The position numbers and the translations under genes were made by a program. Shown here piece after piece: positions 6,402 through 12,474 of a stretch of DNA of 17,242 bases. Source of the stretch: Bacillota bacterium. GTDB lineage: Bacteria; Bacillota; Proteinivoracia; UBA4975. Below the pieces are notes generated by a model. That model did not search any database and was not told where the DNA came from. It saw only the letters and a program-made list of their open reading frames with translations. The DNA is taken from positions 1 to 17,242 of the forward strand of contig JAAYHI010000104.1 of NCBI GenBank assembly GCA_012727415.1. The letters are read 5' to 3'. Position 1 is the first letter of the stretch. Every line of letters starts with the position of its first letter.

Positions 6402-7796
6402 ATGAAGGATTTGGACAAGAAACATATACACTTTATCGGCATTGCGGGCATGGGGATGAGTGCCATTGCCCGGATAATGCTTGAACGGGGATATACAATC
6501 AGCGGCTCAGATTTGCGCAGCACTGAGTTGACTGAAAACCTCCAGAAGATGGGCGCCACTATTTACCTGGGCCATTCCAGTGAACATCTTGATGGCGCTG
6601 ATATAGTCGTCTATTCTAGTGCCGTTCCCCGGGACAACCCTGAAATCCGGAGAGCGGAGGAGGCCAATATTGAACTGTTGCACAGGGCCGATGCCCTGGC
6701 CCGGATAATAAACGAGTCTACGGGGCTGGCTGTCGCCGGAGCCCACGGCAAGACTACAACAACGTCAATGCTGGGCCTTACTTTGGCTGCCTGCGGTTTG
6801 GATCCCACTGTTATGGTTGGAGCCTTTAGCGATGACCTGGCCGGCAATGCCCGCCTGGGACGGGGTCCCTATGTTGTCGCTGAAGCAGATGAAAGCGATT
6901 ATTCCTTTCTCAAATACGAGCCATATGGGACTATTATCACCAACATTGATCCCGACCACCTGGAAAATTACGATGGGGACTACGGCAAGCTCATCGTTGC
7001 ATATAAGGAGTTTTTGGACAAGGTGAGGCCCGAGGGTTTCTCCATCCTTTGCACCGACGACCCCATCCTCAGGGATATGCACCAGGAGGCCAAACACAAG
7101 TCCTTCAGCTACGGGTTTAACCCCCAGGCCGATTACCGGGCATTAAATCTGGAGTTCACTCCTGAGTGCAGTCGCTTTGACTTTTGCTATCGGGGAGAAA
7201 AACTGGCGGAGGTTACCCTGTCCGTCACAGGAGAACACAATGTCCTCAATGCACTGTCTGTAATGGCCACCGGCCATCAGCTGGGCATTGATACCCAGTG
7301 CCTGGCCAGGGCAATCAGGCAATTTCACGGTGCCCGCCGCCGGTTTCAGCGCATTGGTGAGATTAATGGCATCTTAGTCGTTGACGACTACGCCCACCAT
7401 CCCACTGAAATTCGCGTCACCCTGCAGACCGCCAAACTCCAGGGCAAAGACCGGGTAGTCGCCTTCTTCCAGCCTAAGCGCTATACCCGGACGAAGTTTT
7501 TGTTCAAGGAATTTACCGAGGCCTTTTATGACACCGATGTCCTCATCCTTTCTGAAATATATCCCTTTGGCGAAGACCCCATCCCCGGGATTACTTCGGA
7601 AGCGCTGAAAGAGGCTATTGAAGAAAAGATCGGCAAGGAGGTCATCCTCTTGCCATACCGCCACAGCCTCATCGTACAAAAGCTTCTGGAAATCCTCCGG
7701 CCGGGGGATGTGGCCATGATCATGGGCGCCGGTGACGACATTGCCGATCTCGCCCGCAAGCTGTACATAGCCCTCAAAACACAGGAAACTAAATAG
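6402..7796 (+). CDS. murC: MurC-type Mur ligase, tandem paralog of the preceding gene
   Basis: The same three-domain ligase architecture in 464 residues: IHFIGIAGMGMSAIA at the N-terminus, GAHGKTTTTSM from residue 113, AEADESDYSF, TNIDPDHLENY, GEHNVLNALSV, and DDYAHHPTEIR from residue 328. By eye about half the residues in the N-terminal half equal those of the upstream copy. Two conserved spots differ: FQPKRYTRT instead of FQPHRYTRT, and MGAGDDIADL instead of MGAGDIxxV. All ATP-site residues remain, so it looks active. It may be a second UDP-MurNAc:L-Ala ligase or one with another amino-acid or nucleotide-sugar substrate. The ribosome binding site AGGAGG at 6394-6399 is only 2 bases from the ATG at 6402; the in-frame TTG at 6411 (11 bases away) may be the real start. 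It is probably cotranscribed with the first copy. Confidence 0.88.
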   Translation: MKDLDKKHIHFIGIAGMGMSAIARIMLERGYTISGSDLRSTELTENLQKMGATIYLGHSSEHLDGADIVVYSSAVPRDNPEIRRAEEANIELLHRADALARIINESTGLAVAGAHGKTTTTSMLGLTLAACGLDPTVMVGAFSDDLAGNARLGRGPYVVAEADESDYSFLKYEPYGTIITNIDPDHLENYDGDYGKLIVAYKEFLDKVRPEGFSILCTDDPILRDMHQEAKHKSFSYGFNPQADYRALNLEFTPECSRFDFCYRGEKLAEVTLSVTGEHNVLNALSVMATGHQLGIDTQCLARAIRQFHGARRRFQRIGEINGILVVDDYAHHPTEIRVTLQTAKLQGKDRVVAFFQPKRYTRTKFLFKEFTEAFYDTDVLILSEIYPFGEDPIPGITSEALKEAIEEKIGKEVILLPYRHSLIVQKLLEILRPGDVAMIMGAGDDIADLARKLYIALKTQETK

Positions 7797-7812
7797 CATC
7801 AGCACTGATTTG

Positions 7813-7861
7813 CTCCCCTTTGCGTGGACCTGAAATAACAGATCAGGACTACAAAGGGGAG
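7813..7861 (+). other. Long imperfect stem-loop after the second murC
   Basis: A perfect 10-bp outer stem, CTCCCCTTTG (7813-7822) with CAAAGGGGAG (7852-7861), encloses an internal loop. An inner stem CCTGA (7829-7833) with TCAGG (7843-7847) then closes on a 9-base loop. No T run follows, so it is not a classical terminator; one comes 30 bases later. It begins 16 bases after the murC stop codon and could protect the 3' end of the mur mRNA or be a processing site. Confidence 0.5.
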
Positions 7862-7891
7862 TCTCAGAATAGGACCAGCTCCCCGAGCCAC

Positions 7892-7913
7892 AGCCCGCGG
7901 GGCTAATTTTTTT
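7892..7913 (+). terminator. Terminator of the tandem murC unit
   Basis: The stem AGCCC (7892-7896) and GGGCT (7900-7904) with loop GCG is followed by AA and seven T (7907-7913). Upstream AGCTCCCC (7877-7884) could pair as an alternative with GGGGCT. It separates the mur genes from the glmS leader. Confidence 0.7.
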
Positions 7914-7941
7914 ATTACACACAGCTTGTTTTCGTGTAGAA

Positions 7942-7947
7942 TATAAT
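7942..7947 (+). promoter_or_regulatory. Promoter -10 element of the glmS leader
   Basis: A perfect TATAAT at 7942-7947 follows the terminator by 28 bases. No good -35 hexamer lies at 16-18 bases spacing: TTGTTT at 7926-7931 is too near, TTACAC at 7915-7920 too far. The context (just after a terminator and about 90 bases before the ribozyme) supports a promoter, with a start near 7954. Confidence 0.45.
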
Positions 7948-8018
7948 GCGTAAAAAAGGAGGTGGTGGTTAGTTTTGGCGGATTTTTGCCGGGCAATGTC
8001 CGGGTAAGGAGGTGGAAT

Positions 8019-8117
8019 ATGCACAGTAGACTGAAGCGCCTGGACTTGGCCCCCAGCCAAGTTGACGCGGATGAGGGTTTAGCGAAGCATTCGGCGGGTG
8101 GCCCTCCGGCGTCCTGA
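8019..8117 (+). CDS. 32-codon leader ORF overlapping the glmS ribozyme
   Basis: ATG at 8019 has a near-ideal AAGGAGGTGG (8006-8015) in front, closest at 3-7 bases. The frame encodes 32 residues (MHSRLKRLDL... ending GGPPAS) and stops at TGA 8115-8117, inside the ribozyme. From codon 6 on the sequence is ribozyme core, so the peptide is dictated by RNA structure and is unlikely to be a functional product. The strength of the site nevertheless suggests ribosomes may load here. The ribozyme cleavage point (8035/8036) lies within codon 6, so cleavage would leave a message without a stop codon. It could equally be a purine-rich leader that only looks like a ribosome binding site. Confidence 0.35.
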   Translation: MHSRLKRLDLAPSQVDADEGLAKHSAGGPPAS

Positions 8118-8182
8118 ACCGCCGTTAACGACCTGACAAATCCGGCAAGCGATTGCCGGGACAATAGGGTCCGGCTCAGGGA
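8028..8182 (+). ncRNA. glmS self-cleaving ribozyme / riboswitch
   Basis: The glmS ribozyme cleaves the mRNA when bound to glucosamine-6-phosphate, giving feedback control of glmS. The conserved start AGCGCCTGGACTT (8035-8047) gives the cleavage site between A8035 and G8036. P2 is ACTTGGC/GCCAAGT (8044-8050 with 8056-8062). The core GTTGACG, GATGAGGGTTTAGCGAAG and TCGGCGGGTGGCCCTCCGG follow in family order (8061-8109). A second paired region occurs at about 8110-8132, and the late hairpin CCGGCAA/TTGCCGG (8142-8148 with 8153-8159) is followed by GACAATAGGGTCCGG. The layout agrees with the well-studied thermophilic Clostridia-type ribozyme as I remember it. It ends about 28 bases before the glmS start codon. 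The ends of the element are approximate. Confidence 0.95.
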
Positions 8183-8209
8183 AATCTGAATATGGAGGAC
8201 ACTGACTGC

Positions 8210-8617
8210 ATGTGCGGAATAGTTGGTTATCTTGGCAGCCGCTCTGCGGCTCCTGTTTTGATAAATGGGCTAAAACGCCTGGAATACCGGGGGTACGACT
8301 CGGCGGGCATCGCTCTGCACCACCAGGGGATCAATGTAATTAAGGCCAGCGGCAGGCTCACCGCCTTGGCCGGCCTGGTCAGTGAGCAGCAGCCCCAGGG
8401 GACTGTGGGAATAGGCCATACCCGCTGGGCAACCCATGGCAGGCCCTCAGACGAAAACTCCCATCCCCATTCAGACTGTACCGGCAGTTTTGCCGTGGTC
8501 CACAACGGCATTATCGAGAATTACCGGGAACTGACTGCGCAACTGGAAGCAGGGGGCCACATTTTCCACTCCGAGACCGATACCGAGGTGGTGGCCCACC
8601 TTCTGGATGAACTGTGA
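8210..8617 (+). CDS. glmS: GlmS N-terminal part (glutaminase domain start), ends at a frameshift
   Basis: GlmS makes glucosamine-6-phosphate from fructose-6-phosphate and glutamine, feeding UDP-GlcNAc and cell wall synthesis. This frame encodes the class II glutamine amidotransferase start: MCGIVGYLG with the catalytic Cys2, LEYRGYDSAGIAL, GIGHTRWATHGRPSDENSHPH, VVHNGIIENYREL and HSETDTEVVAHLLDEL, then TGA at 8615-8617. The start is set at 8210 because the cysteine must follow Met directly; the ATG at 8192 in the same frame would bury it, and GGAGG (8194-8198) is the ribosome binding site. The glutaminase domain normally runs to about residue 240, so 135 residues are incomplete. The rest continues one frame over from 8614. 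See the next entry. Confidence 0.9.
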   Translation: MCGIVGYLGSRSAAPVLINGLKRLEYRGYDSAGIALHHQGINVIKASGRLTALAGLVSEQQPQGTVGIGHTRWATHGRPSDENSHPHSDCTGSFAVVHNGIIENYRELTAQLEAGGHIFHSETDTEVVAHLLDEL

Positions 8618-10026
8618 CAGGAGACTTTGTTCAGACAGTCCGGCAGGTGGTGGAAAAGCTGAAGGGGTCCTATGCCCTGGCGATTTTAGCGGCGCAAAGG
8701 CCGGGAGAAATTGTGGCGGTGCGCCAGGACAGCCCCTTGATAATCGGCCTTGGCCAGGGGGAGTACTTCATCGCCTCAGATATCTCCCCCCTGCTGGATT
8801 ACACCCGCCAGGTAATCATCCTGGAAGACGGTCAGTTGGCTCACATCGCTTCCCAAGGGGTGAAAATCCAGGACAGGGATGGCAACGAGGTTGCCGCTAA
8901 AATCACCCCAGTCCTCTGGGATGCCGAGGCTGTGGAAAAGGGCGGGTTCCAGCATTTCATGCTCAAGGAGATTATGGAGCAGCCCGCCGCCCTCCGCAAC
9001 ACCCTGGGCAAGTACTTGCAGGAGGGGGGCATATCCCTGCCCCGGGTCCATCTGCGTCCTGAAGAACTGAGGGCTATAGACAGAATCTGCATTGTTGCCT
9101 GCGGCACAGCTTATCACGCGGGACTTACCGGCAAAGTCCTCTTTGAATCCATGCTGCGGATACCTGTGGAAATCGACCTGGCCTCAGAATTTCGCTACCG
9201 CAAGCCCATCCTCGATGGCAACAGTCTCCTGATCATTATCAGTCAGTCAGGAGAAACCGCCGATACCCTGGCAGCCATGCGGGAGGGTTTGCGGCTGGGG
9301 GCCAAGGTCCTGGCTATCTGCAACGTGGTTGACAGCACCATAGCCCGGGAAGCGCCCAATGTCATCTACACTGTGGCCGGGCCGGAAATTGCCGTAGCCT
9401 CCACCAAGGCCTACACCACTCAGATGGCTGTCCTTGCCCTTCTGGCCTGCTATTTCTCCCAGGTAATTAAACGGGAGGAGGGGGTTTTTCTCCAGCTTCT
9501 TCAAGGCCTCAGAGAACTGCCCAACCTGGCCGATGCCTTCCTCGCTTCCCATGCAAAAACTGTGGAGGAGATTGCCCGCCTGAGCCTGGACTGGCGGGAC
9601 GCCTTCTTCATCGGCAGGGGTCTCGACTGGGCGATAGCCCAGGAAGGATCCTTAAAGCTCAAGGAAGTATCCTATATCCACTCCGAAGCTTATGCCGCCG
9701 GGGAGCTAAAGCACGGCACCTTGGCCCTCATTGAAGAGGGGGTGCCCGTCATCGGCCTGGTCACCCAACAACAGCTTGTGGAGAAGACGGTAAGCAATAT
9801 CTGGGAGGCAAAGTCCCGCGGGGCAGCAATCTATGCCATCACTCAATTTCCTCAGCGCCTTACCGATGTGGCAGATGCCATCATTCCTCTGCCCCGGCTG
9901 CCCGACCCTCTGATGCCCATTCTCGCTGCCATTCCCACCCAGTTGCTGGCGTACTACGCAGCTGCAGCCAGGGGGCTGGACGTTGACAAACCTCGCAACC
10001 TTGCCAAGAGCGTGACAGTGGAGTAA
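8614..10026 (+). CDS. glmS: GlmS remainder: rest of glutaminase plus both SIS isomerase domains
   Basis: This frame opens with GTG at 8614 (GTGA overlap with the preceding stop) and reads TGDFVQTVRQ then LKGSYALAIL, SPLIIGLGQGEYFIASD, exactly what follows residue ~137 in an intact GlmS. The sugar isomerase part has ACGTAYHAG, SQSGETADTLAAMREG, ASTKAYTTQM in SIS 1, then GRGLDWAIAQEGSLKLKEVSYIHSEAYAAGELKHG in two pieces of SIS 2, and the canonical end PRNLAKSVTVE. Joined, the two parts give about 606 residues, the normal GlmS length, with no residue missing. One deleted base near 8611-8616 therefore explains the break best: sequencing error, a real mutation, or a genuinely split, coupled gene. 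The GTG has only a weak GGATGA in front. Confidence 0.9.
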   Translation: MTGDFVQTVRQVVEKLKGSYALAILAAQRPGEIVAVRQDSPLIIGLGQGEYFIASDISPLLDYTRQVIILEDGQLAHIASQGVKIQDRDGNEVAAKITPVLWDAEAVEKGGFQHFMLKEIMEQPAALRNTLGKYLQEGGISLPRVHLRPEELRAIDRICIVACGTAYHAGLTGKVLFESMLRIPVEIDLASEFRYRKPILDGNSLLIIISQSGETADTLAAMREGLRLGAKVLAICNVVDSTIAREAPNVIYTVAGPEIAVASTKAYTTQMAVLALLACYFSQVIKREEGVFLQLLQGLRELPNLADAFLASHAKTVEEIARLSLDWRDAFFIGRGLDWAIAQEGSLKLKEVSYIHSEAYAAGELKHGTLALIEEGVPVIGLVTQQQLVEKTVSNIWEAKSRGAAIYAITQFPQRLTDVADAIIPLPRLPDPLMPILAAIPTQLLAYYAAAARGLDVDKPRNLAKSVTVE

Positions 10027-10029
10027 TAC

Positions 10030-10078
10030 AAAAAAAGGCCAGCTGCCAAGGTAGCCCTTGGGGCTGGTCTTTTATTTT
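10030..10078. terminator. Bidirectional terminator between glmS and the minus-strand operon
   Basis: GGCCAGC (10037-10043) pairs with GCTGGTC (10063-10069, one G-U), and an inner CCAAGG/CCTTGG (10046-10051 with about 10055-10060) extends it. A T-rich tract follows on the plus strand (10070-10077) and a run of A precedes it (10030-10036), which becomes the T run on the minus strand. It overlaps the stop codon of the methyltransferase gene at 10072-10074. Confidence 0.85.
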
Positions 10079-10671
10079 GCCGGGGTTTTTATGCTGCGCA
10101 ACAGCCAATAGCCTCCGCTTTTATCTTCAACGCTGCAGTTGGCGAAAATTGATTCCAGCTTGGCAACTGCAGAGGCTGCACCCTGTTTCTTCTGGATAAC
10201 CAGCCACAGGCTGCCGCCAGCGTCTAAATACTCGCAGCTCTGTTCAAACAGCGGGTAGATTACCTTTTTCCCTGCCCTGATGGGAGGATTGCTGACGATA
10301 GCGGAAAAGGAACCCGAAACGGCAGCAAAGCCGTCACTTTCAAAAATGCGGACATTATTTACCCCGTTGGCGCGGGCGTTTTCTTTGGCCAGGGCCACCG
10401 CCCGCCGATTGATGTCCACCATGGTCACTTCAATCCCGGGGTTGAGGACAGCCAGGCAGATGCCTATGGGCCCATAGCCGCAGCCCAGATCGAGAACCCT
10501 TCCCTCCAGGGGCGGCAGGAAATTAAGCAGCAGGTTGCTGCCATAATCTACTTTTTGCCGGGAAAAGACGCCGGCATCGGTGGCAAACTGCAGTTTTTTC
10601 CCCTTGATTTCATAGGTAAAGACTTCAATATCATGGGGCAGGCGGGGGTCAGGAGTGTAGTAATGGCTCAT
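10072..10671 (-). CDS. Class I SAM-dependent methyltransferase, RsmC/YbxB-like
   Basis: The 199-residue protein fits the short single-domain methyltransferases of Gram-positive bacteria (YbxB type) related to the C-terminal half of RsmC, which methylates guanine in 16S rRNA. YYTPDPRLPHDIEVFTYEI opens it. The SAM site is VLDLGCGYGPIGICLA (about 59-74), VTMVDINRRAVALAKENA comes next, and the catalytic NPPIRAGK (128-135) is the NPPxxxGK form typical of this group. The ATG at 10671 has GGAGG 7 bases upstream, and the preceding gene stops 1 base before it, so translation is coupled. It is the last gene of a three-gene unit with a pseudouridine synthase, consistent with an rRNA-modification role. 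The exact target is not shown by the sequence. Confidence 0.88.
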   Translation of the reverse strand: MSHYYTPDPRLPHDIEVFTYEIKGKKLQFATDAGVFSRQKVDYGSNLLLNFLPPLEGRVLDLGCGYGPIGICLAVLNPGIEVTMVDINRRAVALAKENARANGVNNVRIFESDGFAAVSGSFSAIVSNPPIRAGKKVIYPLFEQSCEYLDAGGSLWLVIQKKQGAASAVAKLESIFANCSVEDKSGGYWLLRSIKTPAK

Positions 10672-10672
10672 T

Positions 10673-11404
10673 TCATTGCCTCCATTCCAGGAGAGAGCTG
10701 AGTTCCCGGGCAGTTAGTTCCCGCATTGCTCCCGGCGGCAGATTTTCGTCCAGGGCTAAGGGGCCGAAGCCTATGCGGGTAAGGGCCAGGACTTCCTTGC
10801 CCAGAGCATGAAACATGCGCTTGACCTGATGAAACTTGCCCTCACAGATGGTGATTTTCACCCGGGACTGGGGCCCGGCCTCCAGGATTTCCAGCCTGGC
10901 CGGAAGGGTGGTAAAGTCCCTTAAGGCAATGCCTCTGGCAAAGGCCTCTTGCTCTTTTTTCCCCACCCAGCCCTGGACGAGGGCAAGGTAGGTTTTCGGA
11001 ACCCGTTTTTTGGGAGATAAGAGGTTGTGGGCCATGGCCCCATCATCGGTGAGCAGCAACAGCCCCTGGGTATCCCGATCCAGCCTTCCCACGGGGAAAA
11101 GCTTGAGGTGCCGGTATGCAGGGGGCAAGAGGTCGAGGACGGTGGTGTGGAGCCGGTCTTCTGTGGCCGAGATTACCCCCGGTGGTTTATTGAGCATGAG
11201 GTAATGGTGTTCCCGGTATTCCAGCTCAGCGCCGGCAGCAATTACTATTGCCCTGTGGGGATTGAAGGCAAAGCTTGGGTCCTTGACTGTTGCACCATCC
11301 ACTGTCACCTGGCCGGAGCGTATTAGCTTTCGCACCTGGGCGCGGCTGCCCAGGCCGGTATTGGCCAGGAATTTATCCAGCCGCATCCTTGTCACAGCGC
11401 TCAC
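10673..11404 (-). CDS. RsuA/RluB/RluE/RluF-family pseudouridine synthase
   Basis: The 243-residue enzyme isomerises a uridine in ribosomal RNA. An S4 RNA-binding domain spans about residues 7-55 (MRLDKFLANTGLGSRAQVRK). The catalytic domain follows with LMLNKPPGVIS, the GRLDRDTQGLLLLTDDG motif with catalytic Asp109, KTYLALVQG and EGKFHQVKRMFHALGK. The GTG start at 11404 overlaps the upstream stop as GTGA and has AGGAG 11 bases away; the family often starts at MRLDKFL, here residue 7 (ATG at 11386), so the start is uncertain by 6 codons. Whether it modifies 16S or 23S rRNA cannot be told from motifs alone. Its partner downstream is a likely rRNA methyltransferase. Confidence 0.93.
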   Translation of the reverse strand: MSAVTRMRLDKFLANTGLGSRAQVRKLIRSGQVTVDGATVKDPSFAFNPHRAIVIAAGAELEYREHHYLMLNKPPGVISATEDRLHTTVLDLLPPAYRHLKLFPVGRLDRDTQGLLLLTDDGAMAHNLLSPKKRVPKTYLALVQGWVGKKEQEAFARGIALRDFTTLPARLEILEAGPQSRVKITICEGKFHQVKRMFHALGKEVLALTRIGFGPLALDENLPPGAMRELTARELSSLLEWRQ

Positions 11405-11811
11405 CGGGGAATATTCTCCTCGCTGGGGAGGGTTGCGTTGCTAAACTCCAGATTGTAGGCGAATATCTTGGAGTCGGCAATGGTCTGGGGCACCATGCGC
11501 GCCATAAACAGCAGCACAAAGAGCAGCAACAGCAAAGCCTCATGTTCAGAGATTTTATCAAGGTAATAGTCAAGCCCGGAGAAGATGAATGTCTTTGCTG
11601 CCAGCCTGGCTATAAAGCTGAAGAAGCTGACAGTAAACATAGAGCTGACAAAGGCCAGGGGCAATGATGCAGCCGCCGTCATAGCTCTGGCCCAGGTTTC
11701 CCAGCGGTGGTCCACCCTGGAGCGGACAAACCAGGCCAGGGCAATGCGGTATAGTTTAGTGAAGATAAAGAGGGCTGCGAGCAAAAACAGGATAATTAAT
11801 AGCAGGGGCAT
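11401..11811 (-). CDS. Small integral membrane protein of unknown function
   Basis: I do not recognise this 136-residue protein. It begins with a hydrophobic segment MPLLLIILFLLAALFIFTKLY, then a charged stretch RSRVDHRWETWAR. A second hydrophobic segment covers about residues 44-68 and a third about 91-110 (ALLLLLFVLLFMARMV), followed by a polar tail ending EENIPR. The ATG has GAGGTGATAAG directly in front. It is first in the unit with the pseudouridine synthase and the methyltransferase and overlaps the former by 4 bases. It is divergent from another membrane protein gene starting 55 bases away. Confidence 0.7.
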   Translation of the reverse strand: MPLLLIILFLLAALFIFTKLYRIALAWFVRSRVDHRWETWARAMTAAASLPLAFVSSMFTVSFFSFIARLAAKTFIFSGLDYYLDKISEHEALLLLLFVLLFMARMVPQTIADSKIFAYNLEFSNATLPSEENIPR

Positions 11812-11812
11812 C

Positions 11813-11841
11813 TTATCACCTCTTTAAATATCATGTATAAT
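11813..11841 (+). promoter_or_regulatory. Promoter for the gene at 11866
   Basis: TTATCA (11813-11818) and TATAAT (11836-11841) with exactly 17 bases between them. The start of transcription would be near 11848, 18 bases before the start codon. The -35 overlaps the ribosome binding region of the divergent minus-strand gene, so the two units share a very tight control region. Confidence 0.6.
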
Positions 11842-11865
11842 AGCTGTGAACCTGGAGGGGATTGC

Positions 11866-12441
11866 ATGGATTTTCTTATCCAAGTATCTGTCTCGTGTCT
11901 ACTATGTATTATAGCAGTTTCGCTGGCAATATTGCTGCCCCGGTGGGTGTTTTCCCGCAAGCTCCGCAAGCAGTTGCAGGAAACCGGCGGTCATAAGTTC
12001 ACCCCCGACATAAAAACCTGGCGGGATTACCTGGCCAGAACCTCTCCCTTGAGGCCTCTGTTTGCTCTCGTTATCTATGGCATCCTCTTAATATTGTTGC
12101 TCGCCTATGAAGTCAGCAATACCGCTCTGGTTTTCGCCGTAACCCTGGGGTTCTACCTCCTGCTCCGGCAGTTGCTGTACTTGCTTCCGCCTTCTTACGG
12201 CGTTACCGCCCAGGGGGTCACTGTCCTCTCTTGGCTGCCCGCCTTTCCCCTGGGGCTTTACGGCACAAGTTCTGTCTTTATCCCCTGGCAGGCCGTGGAG
12301 ATATGCGCCATTGACCAGCAGTTCATTGTCGTCCTTACACCTAAGATAGAGGCCCGCCTGGTTTTTTCTCCCGAAAATGAAGAGCAGGTATGTTCATTTA
12401 TCGATTCACTTCTCCGCCATCGGGGATACAGGATAAACTAA
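11866..12441 (+). CDS. Membrane protein with a possible PH-like C-terminal domain
   Basis: The 191-residue product starts with one hydrophobic segment (about residues 4-27, ending LLPRWVF), then a basic loop SRKLRKQLQ. Two adjacent membrane segments lie about 66-108. The soluble end begins YGVTAQGVTVLSW and includes IPWQAVEICAIDQQFIVVLTP in two pieces and FSPENEEQVCSFIDSLL. That pattern of strands followed by a last helix resembles bacterial PH-like domains found after membrane hairpins; this is inference from pattern, not a match. The start at 11866 has GGAGGGG 6 bases upstream; an earlier in-frame ATG at 11833 overlaps the -10 box and is rejected. Function unknown. Confidence 0.7.
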   Translation: MDFLIQVSVSCLLCIIAVSLAILLPRWVFSRKLRKQLQETGGHKFTPDIKTWRDYLARTSPLRPLFALVIYGILLILLLAYEVSNTALVFAVTLGFYLLLRQLLYLLPPSYGVTAQGVTVLSWLPAFPLGLYGTSSVFIPWQAVEICAIDQQFIVVLTPKIEARLVFSPENEEQVCSFIDSLLRHRGYRIN

Positions 12442-12448
12442 TATTAAC

Positions 12449-12474
12449 AGGGACGGTGCCTGGGCACCGTCCCT
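12449..12474. repeat. Perfect GGGACGGTGCC palindrome between convergent genes
   Basis: AGGGACGGTGCC (12449-12460) and GGCACCGTCCCT (12463-12474) form a 12-bp perfect inverted repeat with a 2-base centre. It fills nearly the whole 31-base gap between two stop codons. There is no T run on either side, so it is not a standard terminator. The core resembles the palindrome at 603-641 and, from memory, intergenic repeats widespread in Clostridia that are linked with IS200-like (RAYT) transposases. Confidence 0.7.

Noticed and set aside
6402..7796. Second MurC copy as the recycling ligase Mpl
   Set aside because: Its N-terminal HFIGIAGMGMSA and the DDYAHHPTE, RYTRT motifs are MurC-type; Mpl usually has a different GICGTxM-like N-terminus.
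7374..8060. Long minus-strand open frame covering the end of the second murC and the glmS leader
   Set aside because: It runs antisense to conserved MurC motifs and through the terminator and promoter, and its protein shows no domain.
8192..8209. ATG 8192 as the glmS start
   Set aside because: It would put six residues before MCGIVG; the catalytic cysteine must be N-terminal after Met removal, and GGAGG lies inside this stretch.
11833..11865. ATG 11833 as the start of the PH-like membrane protein
   Set aside because: It overlaps the TATAAT box and has no ribosome binding site; ATG 11866 has GGAGGGG just upstream.
12449..12474. Standard bidirectional terminator
   Set aside because: No T run follows the hairpin on either strand; it is listed as a palindromic repeat instead.
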